This document shows, one piece after another, positions 17,328 to 25,106 of a stretch of DNA of 64,000 bases. The notes under the pieces were generated by a model. The model was not told the origin of the DNA, did no database searches, and was given only the letters and a program-made list of their open reading frames with translations. The DNA is from Bradyrhizobium ottawaense. Lineage in GTDB: Bacteria > Pseudomonadota > Alphaproteobacteria > Rhizobiales > Xanthobacteraceae. The DNA lies in assembly GCF_900099825.1 (NCBI RefSeq), contig NZ_LT629693.1:2987001-3051000 (forward strand), in the 5' to 3' direction. Made by a program: the position numbers and the translations under genes. Position 1 is the stretch's first letter, and every line of letters starts with the position of its first letter.

Positions 17328-17342
17328 ACGGGGAAACTCCGA

Positions 17343-17981
17343 TCACTCCTCGCCGAACAGCCTGATCCTGGGCATATCGAGCCTCGCCGGCTCGGCCATG
17401 AAGGCCTGCCGCGGCTCGGTCACTTCCCGGACGCTCTGCTCGACCGCCTCCAGTTCCTGCTCGCGGGGCTGACGATCACGGCGCTTGTCGGCCCATTGCT
17501 GATGGCGCTCGGTGCGCCGCTTCTCGGTGGCCGCGCGCTTGATATCGGCGTCGCGTGCTCTGGCAACCGCCTCGCGCGGCGAGGCGGCGGGCTCACGCGC
17601 GGCTGGCTCGGCCGGCGCCTGCGGTGGGGACGTAACCTGCTCGGCCGCGGCAGCATTGCCCGCCGTCTTCGCGTCAGCCGGCGCCGCTGCGACAGTTGGT
17701 GATGGCGGCGTTTGCGGCTCGGTCTGCGCCGGCGCGGCTGCGACCACCGGATTTGTCGCCGCCGCTTGCGTGGCGGCTAGATAGGGCGTCGGTTCCGACG
17801 GCGCCGATGTCACCGGTATCGACCGGGCTCCCATCCGCTGCTCGAGCTTGGTCGGTTCCGCCGCATATTTGGATTCGTGCGGGGCGACGATGTTGCTGAA
17901 CAGCAATCCGCCGCCAAGACCGGCGGCGATCGCTACCGCCACGGTTCCCACGCCTGCAAAATAAGCTGTCGTTGTGCGCAT
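17343..17981 (-). CDS. Ala/Pro-rich membrane-anchored protein
   Basis: A 212-residue protein with one N-terminal membrane segment (about residues 8-28) and a long low-complexity Ala/Pro/Glu periplasmic region, then a highly charged Arg/Glu stretch (KRRTERHQQWADKRRDRQ) around 155-175. AGGGAG lies upstream of the chosen ATG; the open frame extends 37 codons further. No family is recognised. It probably forms a pair with the next gene upstream, a protein of similar architecture. Confidence 0.65.
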   Translation of the reverse strand: MRTTTAYFAGVGTVAVAIAAGLGGGLLFSNIVAPHESKYAAEPTKLEQRMGARSIPVTSAPSEPTPYLAATQAAATNPVVAAAPAQTEPQTPPSPTVAAAPADAKTAGNAAAAEQVTSPPQAPAEPAAREPAASPREAVARARDADIKRAATEKRRTERHQQWADKRRDRQPREQELEAVEQSVREVTEPRQAFMAEPARLDMPRIRLFGEE

Positions 17982-18108
17982 GGTATCGGCTCCCTGATTC
18001 ACGCGGGCAACGCGCTGGAGGGCACCGATGTTCCGGGAACATGGAGCGGAGAAGCCAATTGGAACCGGCGAAGCCTGCGGCCGGCGACGCACCTCAGATC
18101 CTGGCGCC

Positions 18109-18843
18109 TCAGATCATGGAGGCTACTTTTTCCAGCCCGATGATGCGGGCGAGCGAGCGCACTTCGCTCTTCTGGTCTTCGCGGAGCTGGAACAGCAGCG
18201 GCATCGCCGCCGATTTCAACTGCTGGACTTCCTCGGCGTCGGGGTCGATCGGCATACCGCCCGCACCGGGATTGGCCTGGCGGCCGGCGTGGATCTTGCG
18301 GGCGACGGCGCGCAGCGCGTTCTCCACCGGCGGCCAGTAGGATTCCTGCGAGGACGAAAGCTTCAGCCGCTCCTTGATTCCGGCGATCTGGATGTCGCTC
18401 AGCAGCGCATAGTTCTTCTGCGGCTGCGGCTTGGCGACAGCCTTCGGCTTCGGCGGCAAGGCGGCGGTGACGGCGGCGGGCGCCGCAGCCGGTGAAGCGG
18501 AAGGCTCAATCGCCTGCGGCACTCCGAGCGCCTGCGGCACTCCGAGATCGGCGGGCGACGTCGATGCATAGGCCCGGCGCAGCGACTCGTTCAGCGCAGG
18601 GTCGGTCTGCCCCGGTTCGGTCCGTACCTGCTCGAACGCGGCCAGCGCCTGGCTGACGACGGCGAGCTTGTCTTTCTTGTTTTCCCGGTTCGCAACCGGG
18701 GCGTCGGAGCGGGAAACGGAAGCCAGTTCGAAGCGCGCCAAGGGCACGCTGTCGCGACCGAGAATGCTGGTGGCGGCGGCGCCGACCACGAGAAAGCAGG
18801 TCAGCGCAACGATGGTCATGGCTCTGGTCAAAAAGGTCTCCAT
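18109..18843 (-). CDS. exported protein with Spy/LTXXQ-like helical domain
   Basis: A 244-residue protein with an N-terminal signal or anchor (residues 8-28), an Ala/Pro linker containing the tandem repeat LGVPQALGVPQAI, and a C-terminal helical domain (about 145-244). The domain contains LSSSQESYWPPVENALR, which resembles the LTxxQ-W motif of CpxP/Spy-like periplasmic proteins of rhizobia. Such proteins bind unfolded substrates in the envelope, but the similarity is by eye only. It lies 127 bases upstream of the Ala/Pro-rich membrane protein on the same strand. Confidence 0.65.
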   Translation of the reverse strand: METFLTRAMTIVALTCFLVVGAAATSILGRDSVPLARFELASVSRSDAPVANRENKKDKLAVVSQALAAFEQVRTEPGQTDPALNESLRRAYASTSPADLGVPQALGVPQAIEPSASPAAAPAAVTAALPPKPKAVAKPQPQKNYALLSDIQIAGIKERLKLSSSQESYWPPVENALRAVARKIHAGRQANPGAGGMPIDPDAEEVQQLKSAAMPLLFQLREDQKSEVRSLARIIGLEKVASMI

Positions 18844-18952
18844 CCGCCCTTGCCGGTTGTTCGATACCTGAATGGTAATTAAGGCTTTACCATGCCGCCT
18901 GAACGGCGAGAACGGCTGGCAAATGCCGAGAATTGCTCCGAAATGATACGAA

Positions 18953-19210
18953 TCAGGCCGCGACGGCGAGATCGTAGGCCTCCTGGATATCGGCGACGAT
19001 ATCGGAAGCCTCCCACAGCGCGTCGGGGGCGACCGAGCGCAGGCTGATGGTCCAGTTGCTTTTGCCGGTGCGGGGCATGCTGACGATGTCGAATTCGACG
19101 TTGCGGCACAGCGGATGGCGGTCGAGCGCGCGCGTCACCCGCCACCTGATCTCGTCGAGGGTCGCCGGCGTCTTGGTGAAAAGCTGATCGAGGTCCAAGT
19201 GACGGTCCAT
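18953..19210 (-). CDS. small conserved hypothetical protein
   Basis: An 85-residue acidic soluble protein with two helical parts around a central beta-rich stretch (FDIVSMPRTGKSNWTISL). The ATG has AGGGG seven bases before it; the frame stays open far upstream but that part overlaps the divergent membrane protein gene. I recognise no family. It is divergent from the 217-residue membrane protein. Confidence 0.65.
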   Translation of the reverse strand: MDRHLDLDQLFTKTPATLDEIRWRVTRALDRHPLCRNVEFDIVSMPRTGKSNWTISLRSVAPDALWEASDIVADIQEAYDLAVAA

Positions 19211-19339
19211 GTCGCACCCCTGATCCATTGCGGTCGGGCCCGGCCGTGGCGGCGGGCCATCCTCTGGGGCTATTGTTGGGGCGGTTTTGGTTAATGGCCG
19301 GTTAAACCCGAACGGCCAAAGGCGGCGCGACACACCCGA

Positions 19340-19993
19340 ATGACGAAAATGACGACACCAGCGACAACGGCCGAGGCAAGACCGTCGGTCCGCGCCGCGC
19401 TGATCGCGGCGCTGGTCATCTCGGCCGTCACGCTCGGGATCGCGACCTTCGAACTGGCGATGGCCGACTGGCCGTCCGGCTTCGTCCTGCTGGTGCTGGT
19501 GCCGCTGACGGCGCTGACCTTCATCGGCTGCGGCCTGTGGTCGATGACGCTGCTGCTGCGCATCCGAAGCCACGGCCTGAAGTTCGCAGGCCCGTTCCTG
19601 GTCTACGCGCTGACGCTCGCAGCCCTGGTCTACGCGCCGCTGCAGGAGATCGCCTTGCAGCGGAATTTTGCCTGGCACCGGGCCAGCCGCGAACGCATCG
19701 TCGCCCGCGTCGAGGCCGGCGAACTCAAGCCCAATATCGCTACTAACGAAAACCTGATCGCGCTCGGCAACGGCGAGGCCAACGTTTCGGCGGGAGGTAA
19801 CGACATCGTGGTCGATCAGGCCGAGAACGGCAGCTATGTGCTGTTCCTGACCTCGCGTGGCCTGAAGCACACCTTCACCGGCTTCCTGCACGTGCCCGCC
19901 GGCGCCGACCCCAAAGACTTCTTCGAATTCGACGACAAGCCACCAAGCCGGCTCGTGCGCTACGACAAGGACTGGTATTTTGTGGCGAACTAA
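19340..19993 (+). CDS. membrane protein with periplasmic domain, unknown
   Basis: A 217-residue protein with three membrane segments in the first 105 residues (about 20-40, 47-72 and 82-100) and a soluble C-terminal half with alternating strands (SYVLFLTSRGLKHTFTGF and RYDKDWYFVAN). No known domain is recognised. Its stop codon overlaps the stop of the convergent EamA transporter gene by three bases. Confidence 0.7.
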   Translation: MTKMTTPATTAEARPSVRAALIAALVISAVTLGIATFELAMADWPSGFVLLVLVPLTALTFIGCGLWSMTLLLRIRSHGLKFAGPFLVYALTLAALVYAPLQEIALQRNFAWHRASRERIVARVEAGELKPNIATNENLIALGNGEANVSAGGNDIVVDQAENGSYVLFLTSRGLKHTFTGFLHVPAGADPKDFFEFDDKPPSRLVRYDKDWYFVAN

Positions 19994-20943
19994 ACTTTTG
20001 CGCCAGCCGCCAGTTGCGACCGGCCGCCGCCGACCGCGCCGAGCGTGATCCCGCCGATGATCAATGTCATGGCCAAAAACAGCGACGGCTCCAGCGGCTC
20101 ACCCAAAAACACGGTCGCGCTGACGATCCCGAGCAGCGGCGTCGCCAGCAGGCACAGCGACGTGGTGACGGCCGGCAGGCTGCGGTTAACCATCGTCATC
20201 GCCCAATGCGCGAACGCGGTGCAGACGATCCCGCTATAGAGCATCAGTGCGGTGAGGTGCGCGGTCCAGACGATACGCGGCGCGCCTTCGGTGAACCCTG
20301 CGATCACAGACAACAAGGCGGCCGCCAGAAGTACCTGCCAGAACACCAGTTGAAACGGCGTCGAAATCCACCGGTGCGCCCTGACATAGACGATGTTGGC
20401 GGCCCAGCAGAACGCCGCGATCAGGATCAGGCCGCTGCCGGACAGCGCGTTATGATCGCTCCAGTTCAAGGTGGCGGGATTGAAGATCACGGCAAGGCCG
20501 GCGAGGCCGAAGCCGATACCGATCGCACGTCTGCCGGTGATCGCTTCCGACAGGAAGATCGAAGCCCCGATCGCGACCCAGAGCGGCGTCGTATAGCCGA
20601 GCACGATCGCCCTGCCCGCCGGCACGAATTGCAGCCCGGCCGCGACCAGCGCGGAAAACGCTACCATGTGCAGGATCGAGGTGCAGAGCACCACCGGCAT
20701 GTCGCCGCGCTTCGGAATGATGAAATCGCCTTGCGCCCATAACAACGGCGCCAGCGCCGCGGCCGCGATCATGCAGCGGATCGCCGTCGACCATAGCGGC
20801 GGCACCTCGTGCACGATCAGCTTCGTCACCGGCCAATTGGTTCCCCAGGCGAGCACGACCAGGGCAAGCAGGCCCACAGCATTGCGGGTTGAAAGTCCAC
20901 CGGTCATCTCGCGTTCTACGTCCTTCATCGTCCCGACCCGCAT
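19990..20943 (-). CDS. EamA/DMT family transporter
   Basis: Up to 317 residues with ten membrane helices in two EamA repeats; typical stretches are VLAWGTNWPVTKLIV at the first helix and LGYTTPLWVAIGASIFL in the fourth. These inner membrane exporters move amino acids, cofactor precursors or other small metabolites. It is divergent from a MocR-type regulator, a common arrangement in which the regulator controls the exporter. The outermost ATG is listed; ATGs five and twelve codons inside are also possible. Confidence 0.9.
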   Translation of the reverse strand: MRVGTMKDVEREMTGGLSTRNAVGLLALVVLAWGTNWPVTKLIVHEVPPLWSTAIRCMIAAAALAPLLWAQGDFIIPKRGDMPVVLCTSILHMVAFSALVAAGLQFVPAGRAIVLGYTTPLWVAIGASIFLSEAITGRRAIGIGFGLAGLAVIFNPATLNWSDHNALSGSGLILIAAFCWAANIVYVRAHRWISTPFQLVFWQVLLAAALLSVIAGFTEGAPRIVWTAHLTALMLYSGIVCTAFAHWAMTMVNRSLPAVTTSLCLLATPLLGIVSATVFLGEPLEPSLFLAMTLIIGGITLGAVGGGRSQLAAGAKV

Positions 20944-20956
20944 TGCCTAGCGCCCA

Positions 20957-20982
20957 AACTGGCCCTAACAAAAGAACCAGTT
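20957..20982. promoter_or_regulatory. candidate MocR operator
   Basis: AACTGG and its complement CCAGTT are separated by 14 bases between the divergent transporter and MocR genes. AACTGG-type half sites are common for GntR-aminotransferase regulators. The role is inferred from position. Confidence 0.4.
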
Positions 20983-21005
20983 CGAAAAGGATATGGGTGC
21001 CAGTC

Positions 21006-22448
21006 ATGGACGACCTGTTACCCGGAATGCTGCATCTGACGCGCGACGGTCGTGAAACGCTGATGCGTCAGCTCACCGACCAGTTGCGCCTGCTCATCAC
21101 CGGCGGACGTCTCGCGCCGGGCCAGCACCTGCCGTCGAGCCGGCATCTGGCACAGGCGCTCGACCTGTCGCGCAACACCGTCTCGTTTGCGATCGAACAA
21201 CTCGCGGCCGAAGGCTATGTCAGCCTTTCCGCCGGACGCCGGCCGCAGGTCGCCGACGGCCTGTCGCTCGATGGCGGCAAAGGGCCGTCAAAAGGCAGCC
21301 GCCCGCCGACCGAGCGGCTGCCGCTATCGTTATGGGCGCGCGGACTGCAGCGGGCGAGCTGGCCGCCGGTCTACGATTCGCGGCCGCGGCCGTTCCAGCC
21401 CGGGCTCGCCGATGAACGGGAGTTTCCGCACGATCTGTGGAGCCGTTGCCTGCGGCGCGCGGCGCGCAACGCGCTGTCACGCCGCGACCGGTCCGCCAAC
21501 CATCCGCCGTTGCAGCAAGCCCTGCTTGCGCATCTGGCGGTTCATCGCGGCATCAAGGCCCAACCTTCTCAGATCCTGATCGTGCCGACCGCGCAGGCCG
21601 GACTTGCCATGATCGCCAACGCACTCATCGAGCGCGGCGACCATGCCTGGATCGAAAGCCCTGGCTATGGCGGCGCCCATGTCGCGTTGCAGGCGGCCGG
21701 CGCCGTGGTCACGGCGATCCCGCTCGACGAACATGGCATCACGGTTCGCGCGCGCAAACATGCGCCGCGGCTGATCTTCGTCACGCCGTCACACCAATAT
21801 CCGACCGCGCGGATGATGCCGATCGGACGCCGGCTCGAGCTCATTCGTTACGCCGACGCTGTGGGATCGTCCATCATCGAGGACGACTATGACGGCGAGT
21901 TTCACTATGAAGCGCGTCCCGTCGCCGCCCTGCAGGGCCTCGCGCCTTCGGGCCGCACTTTCTATCTCGGCACTTTCTCGAAATCGACCTATGCGGATAT
22001 TCGTCTCGGCTATGTCGTGGTGCCCGAAGCGCTGGTCGGCACGTTCGAGCTGGCGCAGCGCCACATGGGACTGCTGACGCCGATCACGACGCAGGACGCG
22101 CTGGCGGAGTTCATCGCGTCCGGCGCCTACCTCGCGCATCTGCGCCGGATGACGCGGCTCTACAAGTCACGGCGCGACCGCATGCTGCAGGCGCTCGCCA
22201 CCGAGGCCGGCGACCGGCTCAAGGTCGAAGTGCCCGCCGGCGGCATGCAATTGTTGGCCCGCTGCCGCGCCTCAATGAATGACCAGCGTCTTTCGGCACG
22301 GCTTCGCGAGGCCGGCGTGGTCAGCCGCCCGCTGTCGAGTTTGTTTTTCCACAAGACCACGGAGCAGGGATTGTTTCTCGGCTTTGCTGCGTGGAACGAC
22401 GAGGAGATCGATCAGGCGGCACGCATCCTCGGGCGGATCGTCCGCTGA
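21006..22448 (+). CDS. MocR (GntR/aminotransferase fusion) regulator
   Basis: A 480-residue two-domain regulator. Residues about 12-80 form a GntR winged helix (LRLLITGGRLAPGQHLPSSR, then LSRNTVSFAIEQL); a linker leads to a fold-type I aminotransferase domain with the PLP lysine in LGTFSKSTYADIRLG and the IEDDYDGEFHYE block. Members sense PLP or amino compounds. The ATG giving MDDLLPGML is preferred; the open frame extends upstream across the intergenic region but overlaps the divergent gene. It likely controls the EamA exporter. Confidence 0.92.
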   Translation: MDDLLPGMLHLTRDGRETLMRQLTDQLRLLITGGRLAPGQHLPSSRHLAQALDLSRNTVSFAIEQLAAEGYVSLSAGRRPQVADGLSLDGGKGPSKGSRPPTERLPLSLWARGLQRASWPPVYDSRPRPFQPGLADEREFPHDLWSRCLRRAARNALSRRDRSANHPPLQQALLAHLAVHRGIKAQPSQILIVPTAQAGLAMIANALIERGDHAWIESPGYGGAHVALQAAGAVVTAIPLDEHGITVRARKHAPRLIFVTPSHQYPTARMMPIGRRLELIRYADAVGSSIIEDDYDGEFHYEARPVAALQGLAPSGRTFYLGTFSKSTYADIRLGYVVVPEALVGTFELAQRHMGLLTPITTQDALAEFIASGAYLAHLRRMTRLYKSRRDRMLQALATEAGDRLKVEVPAGGMQLLARCRASMNDQRLSARLREAGVVSRPLSSLFFHKTTEQGLFLGFAAWNDEEIDQAARILGRIVR

Positions 22449-22455
22449 ACGCGTG

Positions 22456-23430
22456 TTACCGCAGGCGCAGATCGGCCGCGCGGTACTCCGCCACAGTGCG
22501 CGCGATCATCTCGTCGACGGACAGCACTTCCGTGACGCCCGACGTCGAGTGGCCGCCGCTCCAGATGTCCTTCCAGCGCTTGGGGCGGTTTTCGCGGGCG
22601 CCGATATCGATGTCCTTGCCGATGTCGATGGCGCCGCGCGCCGGCAGATCGTCGGGGTCGAGGCCGGCGGCCTCGATCGAGGGCCGCAGCATGTTGGTCT
22701 GCAGGCCGGTGAAAGCGGTAGTTAGCAAAATATCGTCGGCGCTGCTGGCAACCAGCATGTCCTTGTATCGCGAATCCGCCATGCTTTCGCGGGTGGCGAT
22801 GAACTTGGTGCCCATATAAGCGAGATCGCAGCCGAGCGCCTGGGCGGCGCGCAGCGCGTGGCCGTCGCTGATGCCGCCGGCGAGCACTAGCGGCCCGTCG
22901 AAGAACGCCCGCACCGCGCGCACGAACACGAACGGATTGAGCCAGCCGGTCTGTCCGCCCGCGCCCGCCGTCAGCAGCACCAGCCCGTCGGCGCCGGCAG
23001 CCACCGCGCGTTCGGCGTGGCGGATGCTGGCGACGTCGGCCAACACGATCGCGCCGGCATCGTGCAACGGTTTTAGCACCGGCGCCGGCGATCCCACCGA
23101 CGTGATCACCATCTCCGGCTTGTGGCGCAACAACACCTGCAGATCCTGCTCCAGCCGCGCGTTGGAGCGATGCACGATCAAATTCGCGCAAACCGGCGCT
23201 GCGGGTTTGCCGGTCTCGTCGGAATGGCGGCGCAACCGGCTTTCGATCTCGCTGAGCCATTCGTCGAGCTGCTCGGGACTGCGGCAATTCACCGTCGGGA
23301 ATGAGCCGATCACGCCGTTGCGGCATGCGGCTACCACGAGCTCGACGCCGGAAACGAGAAACATGGGAGCGGCGATCAGCGGCAGGCTGAGGCGGTCGCG
23401 AAAGCGCGAAAGCGGATCGATTGTTGGCAA
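22456..23430 (-). CDS. nitronate monooxygenase / FMN-dependent 2-nitropropane dioxygenase family
   Basis: A 324-residue TIM-barrel flavoprotein. LSLPLIAAPMFLVSG opens the barrel, the FMN phosphate-binding part is LVLAGGISDGHALRAA near 190, and GADGLVLLTAGAGGQTG carries the glycine-rich loop. Family members oxidise nitronates or act as NADH:quinone reductases. A second paralogue is encoded at 37.8-38.7 kb. It diverges from an acyl-CoA ligase gene with a 100-base gap. Confidence 0.9.
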   Translation of the reverse strand: MPTIDPLSRFRDRLSLPLIAAPMFLVSGVELVVAACRNGVIGSFPTVNCRSPEQLDEWLSEIESRLRRHSDETGKPAAPVCANLIVHRSNARLEQDLQVLLRHKPEMVITSVGSPAPVLKPLHDAGAIVLADVASIRHAERAVAAGADGLVLLTAGAGGQTGWLNPFVFVRAVRAFFDGPLVLAGGISDGHALRAAQALGCDLAYMGTKFIATRESMADSRYKDMLVASSADDILLTTAFTGLQTNMLRPSIEAAGLDPDDLPARGAIDIGKDIDIGARENRPKRWKDIWSGGHSTSGVTEVLSVDEMIARTVAEYRAADLRLR

Positions 23431-23530
23431 AGTGTTCTTCCCGGCTTGAGCAGCAGTCTTGTTGTGCTAGCGTCGCCGCGAACTTGGCACACCAAAAGCC
23501 AAAGGCAAAGCACGCAAGGGAGCAATCAGG

Positions 23531-25093
23531 ATGAGCAACCCGCTCTACGCATTTCCGACGACATGCGAACAGACGCTGCGGGCGCTGGCGCGCTACCCGT
23601 CGCGCACGGCGTTCAGCTGGCCGGGCGGATCGCTGACCTATCAGGGCGCGACCGACATGATCGGCCGCATGCAGGCCGTGTTCATGCAGCTCGGCTTTGC
23701 GCCCGGCACCCGCGTCGCCTTTCTCACCGCCAACCGCGCCGACACCTGGTGCGCCGGCGTCGCCGCGCAATTGGCGCGGCTGTCGATCACCTGGCTGCAT
23801 CCCATGGGTTCGCTGGACGACCAGTTGTTCCAGCTGGAGGATTCCGAAGCGCAGATGCTGATCGTCGACGGCGTCACCTTCCGCGATCGCGGCGGCGAGC
23901 TTGCTTCCAAGGCGACCGGCCTGAAGACCGTGTTCACGCTAGGTCCCGCCGCTTACGGCGCCGACCTGCTCGCGGCGATCGAGGCGACCGGCAGCGCCAC
24001 CGCGCGCTCGTTCGCCGGGCCTGACGACATCGCGACGCTGAACTACACCGGCGGCACCACCGGCAAATCCAAGGGCACAGTGCGCCACCACCGCGAATTG
24101 GGCGGCTTCGCCAACGCCATCCTGGCCGATTTCGAAATTCCGCCAACGCCGAGCTATCTCGCGGTGGCGCCGATCAGCCACGTTGCCGGCACCAAGGTGC
24201 TGCCGACCCTGATGCGCGGCGGCACCGTGCACATGCTGAAGGGGTTCGACCCCGACGCGGTGTTCAAGACCATCGAACGCGAAAAGATCAATTTCACGCT
24301 GTTCGTGCCGACCATGATTTACGTCATGCTCGATCATCCCGCGCTCGACAAGACCGATCTCTCTTCGCTCGAACTGCTGCTGTATGGCGCTTCCGCGATG
24401 TCGCCGAGCCGGCTGGTCGAAGGCATCGAGCGGATCGGGCCGGTGTTCTCGCAACTCTACGGCCAGACCGAATGCTATCCGGTGTCGGTGCTGCGCAAGG
24501 CCGATCACGATCCGAAAACGCCGGAACTGTTTTTGTCATGCGGCTTCCCGATCGCGGCCTGCGAGGTCAGGATTCTGGACGACAACGACCAGGAAGTCGC
24601 GATGGGCGAAGCCGGTGAGATCTGCGTGCGCGCCACGCATGTGATGGCCGAATACTGGAAGCGGCCGGAACAGACCGCCGAAACCCTAAAGAGCGGCTGG
24701 CTGCACACCGGCGACATCGCGCGCAAGGACGAGCGCGGCTACATGTTCATCCTCGACCGCAAGAAGGACATGATCGTCTCCGGCGGCTTCAACATCTTTC
24801 CGCGCGAGGTCGAGGATGTGCTGTCGCAGCACGCCGACGTCGCGATGGTCGCCGTGGTCGGCGTGCCCGACGACAAATGGGGCGAAGCGGTCACCGCGGT
24901 GGTCGTGCCACGCGAAGGCGCCCGGCCGAGCGAAGAGGAGCTGATCGCGCTGGTCAAGGCGCGCAAGGGTTCGACGCACGCGCCCAAGCACATCAAGTTC
25001 GTCACCGAGCTGCCGATGACCGGCGTCGGCAAGGTCGACAAGAAGGTGCTGAAGGCGGGCTTCTGGACCGGCCGCGACCGGATGGTGGGGTAA
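23531..25093 (+). CDS. AMP-dependent acyl-CoA synthetase/ligase
   Basis: A 520-residue class I adenylate-forming enzyme. The P-loop motif is YTGGTTGKSKG near 175, the adenine motif YGQTE near 310, the hinge LDRKKDMIVSGGFN near 415, and the catalytic lysine lies in TGVGKVDKK near 503. It activates a carboxylic acid to its CoA ester through an acyl-AMP; it belongs to the FadD13/aryl-CoA-ligase-like group, so the acid is uncertain. AAGGGAG lies upstream. It is divergent from the nitronate monooxygenase gene. Confidence 0.92.
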   Translation: MSNPLYAFPTTCEQTLRALARYPSRTAFSWPGGSLTYQGATDMIGRMQAVFMQLGFAPGTRVAFLTANRADTWCAGVAAQLARLSITWLHPMGSLDDQLFQLEDSEAQMLIVDGVTFRDRGGELASKATGLKTVFTLGPAAYGADLLAAIEATGSATARSFAGPDDIATLNYTGGTTGKSKGTVRHHRELGGFANAILADFEIPPTPSYLAVAPISHVAGTKVLPTLMRGGTVHMLKGFDPDAVFKTIEREKINFTLFVPTMIYVMLDHPALDKTDLSSLELLLYGASAMSPSRLVEGIERIGPVFSQLYGQTECYPVSVLRKADHDPKTPELFLSCGFPIAACEVRILDDNDQEVAMGEAGEICVRATHVMAEYWKRPEQTAETLKSGWLHTGDIARKDERGYMFILDRKKDMIVSGGFNIFPREVEDVLSQHADVAMVAVVGVPDDKWGEAVTAVVVPREGARPSEEELIALVKARKGSTHAPKHIKFVTELPMTGVGKVDKKVLKAGFWTGRDRMVG

Positions 25094-25106
25094 AACTGCG
25101 TGGCTC

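Noticed and set aside
19211..19891. Long upstream extension of the 85-residue minus-strand protein
   Set aside because: It overlaps the 217-residue membrane protein gene antisense and reads as Gln/Arg/Asp-rich shadow sequence.
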